A stretch of DNA of 27,473 bases from JBAYZQ01 sp041672385 (GTDB taxonomy: Bacteria; Spirochaetota; Spirochaetia; Sphaerochaetales; Sphaerochaetaceae), in contig JBAYZQ010000015.1 in the NCBI GenBank assembly GCA_041672385.1, positions 1 through 27,473 of the forward strand. The letters are read 5' to 3'. Shown in pieces: positions 1 to 7,426 of this stretch; position 1 is the stretch's first letter, and each line of letters opens with the position of its first letter. The position numbers were made by a program, and so were the translations under genes. The notes under the pieces are model-generated. The model did not search any database. It had not been told where the DNA came from and worked only from the letters and a program-made list of their open reading frames with translations.

Positions 1-989
1 AAAGCTTTAGCAAAAAGAGATGAATCTTCTTTGAGAACTTTTACTACTTCGTTCTTATCAAAAGTACCTTCCACCTTTATCACACCTTTTGCTAAGAGTG
101 AATTATTTTTTAATAAAGCTTTATAGGCTCCTTCATCTACGGTAATAGAACCTGAGTGAGTGTTATTCATTATCCATCTTTCTCGTTGGCTGAGTTTTAC
201 AGTCGGATGAAAACAAGTTCCAAGACTTTCATTTTTTAAAATTCGTTCTATCACATTCTCTGTTTTTCCATTTGCAATAACACAGGTAGTCCCTCCTCTT
301 AAAGCAATTTGGGCTGCCATAATTTTGGTTTTCATTCCGCCTGTGGAAAAAGTAGTGGTGTTGGATCCTGCATAGCTAGTGATAGTTTTATCGATGACAT
401 TTACTTCTTCTAGTAGTTTTGCATTCTTATCTTGCTTTGGATCTGAAGTATATAAACCATCAATATCAGATAGAATAATCATTAAACCTGCATCAATTTT
501 GCTGGCTATAAGTGCACTTAATCTATCATTATCTCCAAAGGTAGTACCAATTTCAGCAGTACTAGTTGCATCATTTTCATTAAAAATTGGAATAATAGAA
601 AGATTTATTAATTTTTCCACACTATTACGAAGATTTAAAAATGTGGTTCTATTATTAAAGTCTTTTCGGTTAACTAAAATCTGAGAACATATGATTCCTT
701 TTTTATGAAATGAAGTATAATATTTTGACATTAATAGAGGTTGACCAATTGATGCACAAGCTTGTCTCATAGCCATGTTATTAGCTTTTGTTTTAAGACC
801 TAGTTCTTTTGCACCCATACCAATGGCCCCAGAAGAGACTAAAAGAATTTGATATCCTTTTTGTTTTAAATTAGCAATCTGAGAGACAATATCTTCAAGT
901 TTATCGTCATTAAGACCTTTTTCGTTGGTAAGCAAAGCTGTACCTACCTTAATTACTATTCTTTGAACATTGGAAAAATCTCTAGCCAT
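1..989 (-). CDS. proB: glutamate 5-kinase (partial, C-terminus cut by window edge)
   Basis: Phosphorylates L-glutamate to glutamyl-5-phosphate, the first step of proline synthesis, in the cytoplasm. The 329 visible codons begin MARDFSNVQRIVIKVGTALL; KVGTALLT is the amino-acid-kinase nucleotide loop, SSGAIGMG follows near residue 50, and FNENDATST plus TFGDNDRLSALIA near residues 130-155 match the ProB substrate and ATP site. From about residue 270 (RERWIMN, then GSITVDEGA) a PUA domain begins, as in the full-length enterobacterial enzyme of about 367 residues, so only the end of that domain is missing. The ATG overlaps the proA stop by one base (TAATG), with AAGGA just upstream, which indicates translational coupling in a proA-proB operon. 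Identity is clear from the motifs. Confidence 0.95.
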   Translation of the reverse strand, partial: MARDFSNVQRIVIKVGTALLTNEKGLNDDKLEDIVSQIANLKQKGYQILLVSSGAIGMGAKELGLKTKANNMAMRQACASIGQPLLMSKYYTSFHKKGIICSQILVNRKDFNNRTTFLNLRNSVEKLINLSIIPIFNENDATSTAEIGTTFGDNDRLSALIASKIDAGLMIILSDIDGLYTSDPKQDKNAKLLEEVNVIDKTITSYAGSNTTTFSTGGMKTKIMAAQIALRGGTTCVIANGKTENVIERILKNESLGTCFHPTVKLSQRERWIMNNTHSGSITVDEGAYKALLKNNSLLAKGVIKVEGTFDKNEVVKVLKEDSSLFAKA

Positions 990-2296
990 TAGTTTTCCTT
1001 AAGTATGTAACTTTCCCCTTCTATAGGGAGTTCTTCATGGATAAATTTCTTTCCTTCTGAATAAGAAGAAACAATTTGACCACAACCTTGTAAAAGCCAT
1101 TTGCTTGTCATAAGACCTTCAAGACCAACAGGTCCTCTACAATGAATCTTTCCTGTGCTAATTCCAACTTCGGCACCTAGTCCAAATCTAAAGCCATCAG
1201 CAAATCTAGTAGAACAGTTAATAAAAACATCTGCAGAATCAACTTCTTTAGCAAATCGAAGTTTATTTTTGTTATCTGCGGTTATTATTGCCTCAGTATG
1301 ATGGGAAGAATGTTTTTGAATGTGATTAATTGCTTCATCGATATCTTTAACTATTTTAATTGCTACTTTTTTATCTAAGTACTCTGTATCAAAAGCATCT
1401 TCTTCAGCCACTTCGCAATCTATTATTTCTTTTACCTTTTTATCTCCATAGATTACTATGTCTTTATTTTTAACAAAAGTAGTAAGGAAAGAAGAAGCTA
1501 CATCTTGATTTACAAGTATTGTCTCAACTGAATTGCATGCCGCTGGATAATTAGTTTTTGAATCATAACATATTTTGTTGGCCAAATTAACATCAGCATT
1601 ATGGTCTACATATATTGTGCAAAGACCTTCACTATGACCAATTACAGGTATTTTTGTATTTTCCATAATATAGCGGACGAACTTGTTTGATCCTCTTGGA
1701 ATAATTAAATCTATATCTTTCTCCATTTTCAGAATATCTTCAACATCTTGATGGGTTTCAAGTAATTGAATCCATTTACTTCCTATTTCAGAATTTTCTA
1801 AAGTTTCTTTAATTATTTTTACCAAAATTCTATTGGTACTTATTGCATCAATTCCACCTTTTAGTAAGATGGAGTTTCCACTTTTTAGGCAAAGAGACGA
1901 TATTTGAACAAGAGCATCGGGTCGAGCTTCAAAAATCATACAAATTACCCCTATTGGAAAAGCAACTTTTTCCAGAAGGAGTTTTTCATCTAATAATCGT
2001 CTTGAAAGCACTTTACCAACGGGATCTTCAAGTTCTATTAGTTTATCAATTCCCTCACAAACAGATGATAGTTTTTCTTCATTAAAAACTAATCTTTTTA
2101 TTAATGGGGTGTTCAAATTATTTTTTTCAGCTCTTTCCAAATCTTCTTGGTTAGATAAAAAGATTTCAGCTTTTTTTTCAATTAAAGCATTTTTTATTTG
2201 GTTAAGCATTTCATTTCTTTTTAAGCCGGAACTTCCTGAAATGTTAATTGCGCCTTCTTTAATTTCTTTTATTTTTATATTAAGTGTATTATCCAT
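989..2296 (-). CDS. proA: glutamate-5-semialdehyde dehydrogenase (gamma-glutamyl phosphate reductase)
   Basis: NADPH-dependent reduction of glutamyl-5-phosphate to glutamate semialdehyde, the second step of proline synthesis. The 435 residues match the usual family length. Visible motifs are FPIGVICMIFEARPDA near residues 113-128 (ALDH-superfamily cofactor region), ILLKGG near 143, IPRGSNKFVRYI near 199, and the catalytic-cysteine block NYPAACNSVET with Cys254. RFADGFRFGLGAEVGIST near residue 365 is the conserved C-terminal signature. The ATG is preceded by GGTAAGGAAAGAAT, a good ribosome-binding site. It is first in the minus-strand operon with proB and diverges from proC across 77 bases. 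A possible -10 (TAAAAT on the minus strand, 2321-2316) lies in that gap, without a convincing -35. Confidence 0.96.
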   Translation of the reverse strand: MDNTLNIKIKEIKEGAINISGSSGLKRNEMLNQIKNALIEKKAEIFLSNQEDLERAEKNNLNTPLIKRLVFNEEKLSSVCEGIDKLIELEDPVGKVLSRRLLDEKLLLEKVAFPIGVICMIFEARPDALVQISSLCLKSGNSILLKGGIDAISTNRILVKIIKETLENSEIGSKWIQLLETHQDVEDILKMEKDIDLIIPRGSNKFVRYIMENTKIPVIGHSEGLCTIYVDHNADVNLANKICYDSKTNYPAACNSVETILVNQDVASSFLTTFVKNKDIVIYGDKKVKEIIDCEVAEEDAFDTEYLDKKVAIKIVKDIDEAINHIQKHSSHHTEAIITADNKNKLRFAKEVDSADVFINCSTRFADGFRFGLGAEVGISTGKIHCRGPVGLEGLMTSKWLLQGCGQIVSSYSEGKKFIHEELPIEGESYILKEN

Positions 2297-2349
2297 ATTC
2301 TTTCCTTACCCACCTATTTTAAACCTCTAGAAAAAAACATTAAATAAGG

Positions 2350-2355
2350 TATAAT
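2350..2355 (+). promoter_or_regulatory. -10 box for proC
   Basis: A perfect TATAAT stands 18 bases before the proC ATG, so transcription would start about 11 bases before the codon, just at the TAGGAG ribosome-binding site (2362-2367). No good -35 is seen at the right spacing. The 77-base divergent gap to proA may be shared by both directions. Confidence 0.5.
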
Positions 2356-2373
2356 ATGCTTTAGGAGTATTTT

Positions 2374-3165
2374 ATGGAAAAAATTGGTTTTATTGGCTGT
2401 GGAAATATGGGAAAAAGTATTGCTGAGGCAATTTCTAAAGATAAAAATTATAGAATTTCAATTTACAGTCGTAATTTTGAAAGAAACAAAGAATTTGCAA
2501 AAACAATTAAAGGTTTTGCCTATGCTACTTTAGAAGAACTTTTCGAAAACTCTGATTATATTATTCTTGCTGTAAAGCCTCAAGTACTTCCTTCTCTTTA
2601 TGATGAATTAAGTAAAAAAGGAAAAAATAAAAAATGGATAAGTATTGCAGCCGGAGTTTCATTGAAGGTTCTACAAAACAAACTTAATACCAAAGATGTT
2701 GTACGTTTTATGCCAAATATTGCTGCTAAAAACCAAGCTTCGGTCACTGCTGTTGCGTTTCCTTCAGATTTAGACTCAACTATTAGGGAAACTTCTTTTA
2801 AAATTGCTAACTGTTTTGGAAAAGCTTTCATTCTTGAAGAAAAGCTATTTTCAGCCTTTATTGGGATTAGTGGATCCGGAATAGCCTTTGTATTTGAATT
2901 CTTACACGCAATGGCTTTAGGTGGAACTAGAGAAGGCCTATCTTATTCACAAAGCCTGGACATTGCAGTTTCTACCTTAAATAGTGCCTGTAGCCTTCTT
3001 GGAAACGGAGTTTCTCCTATCGATTTGATGACTAAAGTAACTAGTGCCGGTGGAACTACTATTGAAGGAATCAAAACTCTCCATGATGGTAAATTTGATT
3101 CTTGTATAATAAACGCAGTTCATAGTGCCAGTGCAAAATCAATTGAGCTTGAAAAAAAGGCTTAA
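2374..3165 (+). CDS. proC: pyrroline-5-carboxylate reductase
   Basis: Reduces 1-pyrroline-5-carboxylate to L-proline with NAD(P)H, completing the pathway begun by the neighbouring proB and proA. The 263 residues are normal for ProC. The N-terminus carries the Rossmann dinucleotide loop GFIGCGNMGKSI (residues 5-16); ILAVKPQVLP near residue 65 and VRFMPNIAA near 108 are typical. The C-terminal P5CR signature is present as KVTSAGGTTIEGIKTL near residue 225; the usual SPGGTT reads SAGGTT here, a variation known in the family. The ATG follows TAGGAG at good spacing. It diverges from proA-proB, so the window contains the whole glutamate-to-proline route in two opposed units. Confidence 0.96.
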   Translation: MEKIGFIGCGNMGKSIAEAISKDKNYRISIYSRNFERNKEFAKTIKGFAYATLEELFENSDYIILAVKPQVLPSLYDELSKKGKNKKWISIAAGVSLKVLQNKLNTKDVVRFMPNIAAKNQASVTAVAFPSDLDSTIRETSFKIANCFGKAFILEEKLFSAFIGISGSGIAFVFEFLHAMALGGTREGLSYSQSLDIAVSTLNSACSLLGNGVSPIDLMTKVTSAGGTTIEGIKTLHDGKFDSCIINAVHSASAKSIELEKKA

Positions 3166-3174
3166 AAAAGAAAT

Positions 3175-3205
3175 TTGCTTATTCTGCCCTATTTGTTGCT
3201 ATAAT
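3175..3205 (+). promoter_or_regulatory. Promoter of the MFS transporter gene
   Basis: TTGCTT (3175-3180) and TATAAT (3200-3205) are 19 bases apart, somewhat long, but the -10 is preceded by TG one base upstream (TGCTATAAT), an extended -10 that tolerates a weak -35. Transcription would begin near 3212, and GAGGGGG at about 3219-3225 serves as ribosome-binding site for the ATG at 3229. Confidence 0.6.
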
Positions 3206-3228
3206 GGTATTTATTATAGAGGGGGTTT

Positions 3229-4446
3229 ATGAAAAATAGAAACTACATAGGATTTTTGTGGCATGCAGTATTTTTATCTTTAACCACAACTTTTACTGAA
3301 GTTAATACTGTCATTCCTGCCCTCATTTTAAGTATTGGTGGAAGTTCTATTCATGTTGGGATTGTATCTGCCATAGTCATTGGGCTTCCTGTAGTAACAA
3401 AGTTATTTTTCTCAAGTTTCTTATCTTCACGTAAGATGAAAAAGCCATATCTTCTTCTTGGAATAAATTTGCGCATACTAGCTCTTATAAGTATAGTAGG
3501 TACTCTTATTTGGTATCAAAGTTTTAGTTTTTTTACAATAATAATTTTGCTTTATTTAGAATTGTTAATTTTCTCAGTTGGAGGAGCTTTTGCCAGTCTT
3601 CCCTATGTATATTTGCTTGGAAAATTTCAACGTAAAAATAGAATAAAATTCTTTACTAGAAGACAGATGATTTCAAGTTTGGGTATGCTACTATCAGTAA
3701 TCATTGCAAGGTACATCTTATCTAGATGGGAGTATCCTACACAGTACGTAATATTGTTTTCTTTATCTGCAATTTCTTTATTTATTGCTTCCTTTGGCTT
3801 TTGGATAGTTAAGGAAAAACCTAGAGACACTGTTAAAAAAGTTCCTATTTTAGTTATTTTAAAAAATCTACCAAAGCTATTAAAAAAAGATAGAGATTTT
3901 TTTAAATTTCTTATTTATTCTAATATAATGGGAGCAGCAATTGCTTTAATTCCTTTCTACATTGGATACGCAAAAAAGATGTTAATTACAGATAGTTCTA
4001 TTTTAGGTTCTGTTTTGTTTGTTCAAATAATGGGAATGTTTGTCTCTTCTTTCATTTATCCTAAAGTGATTAATACAAAAGGATTTAAGGAAATTTTACG
4101 CCTTAGGATAATTTTTCATAGTATCCTTCCTATTTTAGCAATTTTTATAGTAAAAACAGGATCCATTATTGGTTATTTGGGCATTTTCTTTCTTATAGGT
4201 TTTGCCATTAGTGCCCGAGCAGTTAGCGAAAATGCAGCTCTTATCGAACTGAGTAATGATGAAAATAGAGTAATTTACTCAGCTTTAGCGGGAACTTTGA
4301 ATATTTCAATTATTGTATTTCCTTTAGTGCTAGGTTTCCTTATTTCCATTATCGGTTATCCTATAGTTTTTATTAGCTCAGCTATTATCACTTTGTTAGC
4401 TTTTCCAGTATTAAAGTCATTGAATTGTCCAATTGATGCAAAATAA
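3229..4446 (+). CDS. Major facilitator superfamily transporter, substrate unknown
   Basis: A 405-residue integral inner-membrane protein made almost wholly of hydrophobic segments, consistent with 10-12 transmembrane helices. It begins MKNRNYIGFLWHAVFLSL and has the usual MFS layout of two helical halves joined by a charged cytoplasmic loop (about residues 190-225, VKEKPRDTVKKVP, then KLLKKDRDFFKF). Basic loops after the second and third helices (SSRKMKK; KFQRKNRIKFFTRRQ) fit the positive-inside rule. Nothing identifies the substrate, and the flanking proC and carbamate kinase genes give only a vague hint of amino-acid metabolism. The gene has its own extended -10 promoter and a strong ribosome-binding site. 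It converges on arcC with a 10-base gap. Confidence 0.8.
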   Translation: MKNRNYIGFLWHAVFLSLTTTFTEVNTVIPALILSIGGSSIHVGIVSAIVIGLPVVTKLFFSSFLSSRKMKKPYLLLGINLRILALISIVGTLIWYQSFSFFTIIILLYLELLIFSVGGAFASLPYVYLLGKFQRKNRIKFFTRRQMISSLGMLLSVIIARYILSRWEYPTQYVILFSLSAISLFIASFGFWIVKEKPRDTVKKVPILVILKNLPKLLKKDRDFFKFLIYSNIMGAAIALIPFYIGYAKKMLITDSSILGSVLFVQIMGMFVSSFIYPKVINTKGFKEILRLRIIFHSILPILAIFIVKTGSIIGYLGIFFLIGFAISARAVSENAALIELSNDENRVIYSALAGTLNISIIVFPLVLGFLISIIGYPIVFISSAIITLLAFPVLKSLNCPIDAK

Positions 4447-4458
4447 AATAATTTTATT
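4442..4458. terminator. Weak AT-only inverted repeat between convergent genes
   Basis: AATAAAAT (4442-4449) and ATTTTATT (4451-4458) form a perfect but GC-free inverted repeat spanning the tail of the MFS gene and the tail of arcC. It sits where a bidirectional terminator is expected, but the stem is weak and the tight turn costs a pair or more, so the call is tentative. Confidence 0.25.
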
Positions 4459-5401
4459 ATTTAATTAGTTTTGTTCCTTTATCTTTATAAACAGCATCAA
4501 ATAAATTGGATGGATCTGTTATTATTCCAGTATTTCCTGTGGATTTAACAAAATCAACCATGGCTTGAACCTTAGGAAGCATACTTCCTGGGGCAAACTG
4601 CCCTTGATTAATAAAAGTTTCTGCTTCTTCTATGTTCATAGAATCTAAAGCTTTTTGATTTGGTTTTCCAAAATTGATATAAACTTTTTCAACTGCGGTT
4701 GAAATTATAAAAAGATCAGCATTTAGTTTTTTTGCCAACAAGGCTGCGGCAAAATCTTTGTCAATTACAGCTTCTTTTCCTGTTAAAATCCCATCTTTTC
4801 CTTTTACGACTGGGATTCCTCCCCCACCGGCTGCAATAACAATAACATTATTATTAACCAAGGTTTTAATAGATTCAAACTCTATAATAGCTTTTGGTTT
4901 TGGAGAAGCAACTACTCTTCTATAACCCCTACCTGCATCTTCAACTACATTCCATTGATTTTCTTCTACTCGTTTATCGGCTTCTTCTTTACTCATGAAA
5001 CTACCGATAGGTTTTGTAGGATTTTGAAAGGATGTATCATTAGGGTCAACTTCAACTTGAGTTACAATAGTTGCAACCTCTCGCTTTAATCCAATTTTTT
5101 TAAGTTCATTATCAAGGGCCATCTGAAGTTGGTAGCCAATTGCTCCTTGAGTATCAGCTACACAGCTATCCAAAGGAACTTGGTGTAAAATATGTTTACT
5201 AAACTCCGCCCTTAATAGAATAAAACCAACTTGAGGTCCATTTCCATGGGCAATTACAACTCTGTGACCCTTTTCAATTAATCTTACAATATGGGATGCA
5301 GTTTTTCTTGCTGCTTCATATTGTGCTTCAACAGAAATCTTTTTTGGGTTCTCAATCAGTGAATTTCCACCAATTGCAATTACTATTAATTTATTCTCCA
5401 T
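4457..5401 (-). CDS. arcC: Carbamate kinase
   Basis: Catalyses carbamoyl phosphate + ADP to ATP + carbamate, usually the last step of arginine or agmatine fermentation, in the cytoplasm. The product from the ATG at 5401 is 314 residues, as in known carbamate kinases. Family marks are VIAIGGNSLI at the N-terminus, VIAHGNGPQVG near residue 50, a central VASPKPKAIIEFESIKTLV, the glycine-rich IAAGGGGIPVV near 205, and PGSMLPKVQAMVDFV near the end. A longer frame opens at 5422, but AGAGGA lies four bases before the 5401 ATG, so the shorter start is preferred. Arginine deiminase and ornithine transcarbamylase are not in the window, so the carbamoyl phosphate source is unknown. Single-gene unit, divergent from rpsU. 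Confidence 0.94.
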   Translation of the reverse strand: MENKLIVIAIGGNSLIENPKKISVEAQYEAARKTASHIVRLIEKGHRVVIAHGNGPQVGFILLRAEFSKHILHQVPLDSCVADTQGAIGYQLQMALDNELKKIGLKREVATIVTQVEVDPNDTSFQNPTKPIGSFMSKEEADKRVEENQWNVVEDAGRGYRRVVASPKPKAIIEFESIKTLVNNNVIVIAAGGGGIPVVKGKDGILTGKEAVIDKDFAAALLAKKLNADLFIISTAVEKVYINFGKPNQKALDSMNIEEAETFINQGQFAPGSMLPKVQAMVDFVKSTGNTGIITDPSNLFDAVYKDKGTKLIK

Positions 5402-5479
5402 AGAATCCTCTCTTAAACTCATAATAACACTTATGCAACATTTTGCAACAAAATTAACCCAATATTTTTCAATATTTAT

Positions 5480-5508
5480 TTGTAAACTTTAAGTACATTA
5501 TTTATAAT
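5480..5508 (+). promoter_or_regulatory. Promoter of rpsU
   Basis: TTGTAA (5480-5485) and a perfect TATAAT (5503-5508) at the ideal 17-base spacing, pointing to rpsU. Transcription would begin near 5515, leaving a leader of about 115 bases. Confidence 0.75.
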
Positions 5509-5514
5509 AATCGA

Positions 5515-5629
5515 TACAAAACAACTAAACGTAAAAATTATAAGTGTCCCCTATTGACGAAAGACCTCCATTTCAGCATGATATTTAAGAAGTCTTGACC
5601 GTGGAGCGGAGAGGGGGTGAGTATTAAGT
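5515..5629 (+). promoter_or_regulatory. Foldable 5' leader of rpsU, possible autoregulatory element
   Basis: The leader between the promoter and the rpsU ATG can form nested pairs: TCCCCT (5547-5552) with AGGGGG (5612-5617), which is the Shine-Dalgarno region, and CTCCA (5566-5570) with TGGAG (5602-5606). The stretch 5564-5569, ACCTCC, copies the anti-Shine-Dalgarno core of 16S rRNA. An alternative pair AAGAC (5561-5565) with GTCTT (5592-5596) competes with the inner stem. The leader is also the most GC-rich stretch of the local spacer. A fold that hides the ribosome-binding site would allow feedback by S21; this is inferred from pairing only. Confidence 0.45.
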
Positions 5630-5839
5630 ATGGCATATATCAAAATTGATGATAATGAACCTTTAGAGAAATCTATCAAACGTTTTAAAAGAATGGTTGA
5701 GAAAGAGGGTATCATTCGCGAATGGAAAAAAAGAGAATACTTTGAAAAACCTTCTACAATTCTTAATAGAAAAAACAAGGCTAACGCCCGTAAACAAATG
5801 AAGAAAGTTAGAAAGATGCATGCAAATAAAGGTTTCTAA
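5630..5839 (+). CDS. rpsU: Small ribosomal subunit protein bS21
   Basis: A 69-residue, highly basic protein of the 30S subunit that lies near the 3' end of 16S rRNA and helps initiation. The sequence MAYIKIDDNEPLEKSIKRFK, then REWKKREYFEKPSTILNRKN near residues 32-51 and a lysine/arginine-rich tail, is typical S21; the family is usually 55-75 residues. The ATG lies about 12 bases after a GA-GGGGG purine run (5611-5617), so the Shine-Dalgarno is strong but slightly far. It is a single-gene unit with its own promoter, a structured leader and a textbook terminator just downstream. Confidence 0.95.
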   Translation: MAYIKIDDNEPLEKSIKRFKRMVEKEGIIREWKKREYFEKPSTILNRKNKANARKQMKKVRKMHANKGF

Positions 5840-5856
5840 ACTTTTATTTTTAATTG

Positions 5857-5883
5857 AGGCTGTATTTATTACAGCCTTTTTTT
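5857..5883 (+). terminator. Rho-independent terminator of rpsU
   Basis: AGGCTGTA (5857-5864), five-base loop TTTAT, TACAGCCT (5870-5877), then a run of seven T residues. Perfect 8-bp stem starting 17 bases after the rpsU stop. Confidence 0.92.
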
Positions 5884-5890
5884 ATTTAAA

Positions 5891-5956
5891 AAAACATACA
5901 CTTTTTTTGACGAACTTTTTATAAAAACATACACTTTTTACGACGAACTTGTTCTA
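5891..5956. repeat. 33-bp tandem duplication, two copies
   Basis: Copy one is 5891-5923 and copy two 5924-5956; both open with AAAACATACACTTTTT and contain GACGAACTT. By eye 29 of 33 positions agree, with 25 of the first 27 identical. The core TTGACGAA of copy one also occurs at 5554-5561 in the rpsU leader. The repeat is not part of any gene I can see. Confidence 0.8.
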
Positions 5957-6197
5957 ATTTTAAAATTTAAAGCAATTCCCAATAACTTTGTATTTTAAGT
6001 TATTCCATCTAAAAGGGACTAAAATGTTTGTTTTTATTTGTTAACTATTAAAGGGATGGATATTGGTTACCATTTGTTTAAATCATTTGCCTATAAAATT
6101 TAATCAATAAAATAAATAGTATATTTACTTTAATCTGGGGTTGCTAATTCCAAAATTCTTTGTAAAAATATAAACAAACATGAATGGAGGTGTGAAT

Positions 6198-6521
6198 GTG
6201 AAAAGAACCTTAATTATCCTTTCTACGATGGTACTTATTTTTGTTCTGGTTGGTTGTAATTTTAATCCTTTTAATACGCTTACAGATGATGAATTGGAGC
6301 AAACACCTTATTTTTATGATCTTGTTGATGGAGATGGAAGTGGCACTTCATCATCCAGAACCATAGATGATAAGCATATAGTTACAATAAAAGTTGATGA
6401 CTACCATGTTGAACAATCCTTTTCTATTGGGATTTTAGCGCCAGGCGAATATGTATTGAAAGGAATAACATATATGGCGGGTACTAATCGTACAAATACA
6501 GTTAATCTTACTATTGAATAG
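6198..6521 (+). CDS. Small predicted lipoprotein, function unknown
   Basis: A product of 108 residues counting the GTG start. That start is chosen because GGAGGTG (6186-6192) stands five bases before it; the in-frame ATG at 6180 lies ahead of that site. The N-terminus, MKRTLIILSTMVLIF then VLVGC, is a signal peptide with a lipobox, so Cys20 should be lipidated and the protein anchored to a membrane, facing outward. The mature part of about 89 residues begins CNFNPFNTL, has a flexible GDGSGTSSS stretch, and then short alternating segments (HIVTIKVDDYHVEQSFSIG; GEYVLKGITY; NTVNLTIE) that suggest a small beta domain. I do not recognise a family. It is flanked by long spacers and stands alone, so context gives no role. 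Confidence 0.75.
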   Translation: MKRTLIILSTMVLIFVLVGCNFNPFNTLTDDELEQTPYFYDLVDGDGSGTSSSRTIDDKHIVTIKVDDYHVEQSFSIGILAPGEYVLKGITYMAGTNRTNTVNLTIE

Positions 6522-6672
6522 TTTTTCTTGTATATAACTGGAAAAAAAAGAACAATACTGAATGGAAACACTCTCTAATTTCATCGATAGCCACTTATTA
6601 TTCTTTACCACTTATCCTTTTTTCTTACTTTAACTATTTCAAATTTTTCAATTCTTATATATTCTTGCTTTT

Positions 6673-7317
6673 ATGAATAATAAACTTAATGTTGAGCAAA
6701 AAAAACAAATCTTATTGGCTATTTTTATTGGATCTTTAGTACTTGTAAATACAATTGGATCTAAAATCACTAGTATTTTAGGTGTTCGAGTTTCTGTGGG
6801 TATTTTCTTTTTACCTGTTCTTTTTGTTATAACTGATATAATAGGAGAAGTCTTTGGTCGAAAAGAAGGCTTATTTTTTGTAAAAATTGCCATTGGGTAC
6901 CTAATTGCCATGTTAGCTTTGGTTTTTTTATGTATTAAAATCAAACCAGATGCAAGTTATCATTTTCAAAAAGAATATGAAGTTATATTTTCCTCCAGTC
7001 TAAGAATGACCTTTGCCAGTATTGTTAGCTTTATAATTAGTCAAAATTTTGATGTTCTAGCCTTTGATTTTATAAAAAAAATTACACAAGGAAAAATGCT
7101 TTGGTTAAGAAATAATGTATCAACTATTATAAGCCAGTTTATTGATACAACAATATTCATGTTTGTTGCCTTTTATCACATGACACCTACTTTTACTACC
7201 TTGTATATTTTCTCTCTGATTTTCCCTTATTGGGTCTTTAAAATAATTTTGGCTCTTCTTGATACCCCCATATGCTATCTTGGAGTAAAATGGTTTAATG
7301 AAAAGAAAGATAAATAA
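6673..7317 (+). CDS. VUT-family transporter, likely queuosine-precursor uptake (YhhQ/QPTR type)
   Basis: A 214-residue inner-membrane protein with about six hydrophobic helices. Family marks are VLVNTIGSKI near residue 24, FVITDIIGEVFGRKEG near residue 51, and the signature WLRNNVSTIISQFIDTTIF near residue 143, which closely resembles YhhQ, the importer of preQ0/preQ1 for the wobble base queuosine in tRNA. Substrate assignment is by family. The ATG has no Shine-Dalgarno site; TATATT (6658-6663) lies ten bases before it, so the mRNA may be nearly leaderless. I looked for a preQ1 riboswitch in the 151 bases upstream and did not find one. It is followed 109 bases later by lon. Confidence 0.88.
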   Translation: MNNKLNVEQKKQILLAIFIGSLVLVNTIGSKITSILGVRVSVGIFFLPVLFVITDIIGEVFGRKEGLFFVKIAIGYLIAMLALVFLCIKIKPDASYHFQKEYEVIFSSSLRMTFASIVSFIISQNFDVLAFDFIKKITQGKMLWLRNNVSTIISQFIDTTIFMFVAFYHMTPTFTTLYIFSLIFPYWVFKIILALLDTPICYLGVKWFNEKKDK

Positions 7318-7426
7318 TAAAATATCCCTTGAAATTCTTTCCTTCTTAATAGAAAATGATTAGATTAAAGTATGAAATTGTTGAAACTATCAATTTTATA
7401 AGAAACTAATTAATTAAGGACAAAAC

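Larger units (their letters stand above)
5840..6197. other. Spacer of 358 bases without a convincing gene
   Basis: After the rpsU terminator this AT-rich spacer holds the 33-bp tandem duplication (5891-5956), a short palindrome GAAC-TT-GTTC (5945-5954), and a perfect 8-bp inverted repeat AATAACTT/AAGTTATT (5981-5988 and 5997-6004, loop of 8). No open frame with a ribosome-binding site is visible before the lipoprotein gene. A TTGCTA at 6141 could be a -35, but no -10 stands at a normal distance. Confidence 0.5.

Noticed and set aside
1843..2330. Plus-strand frames over proA
   Set aside because: Shadow frames opposite a well-conserved gene, with no ribosome-binding site and unlike any protein.
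4457..5401. Arginine deiminase operon
   Set aside because: Only carbamate kinase is present; neither neighbour is arcA, arcB or an arginine antiporter.
6522..6672. preQ1 riboswitch before the VUT transporter
   Set aside because: I looked for the short C-rich stem and A-rich tail of the preQ1 class and found no matching pseudoknot.
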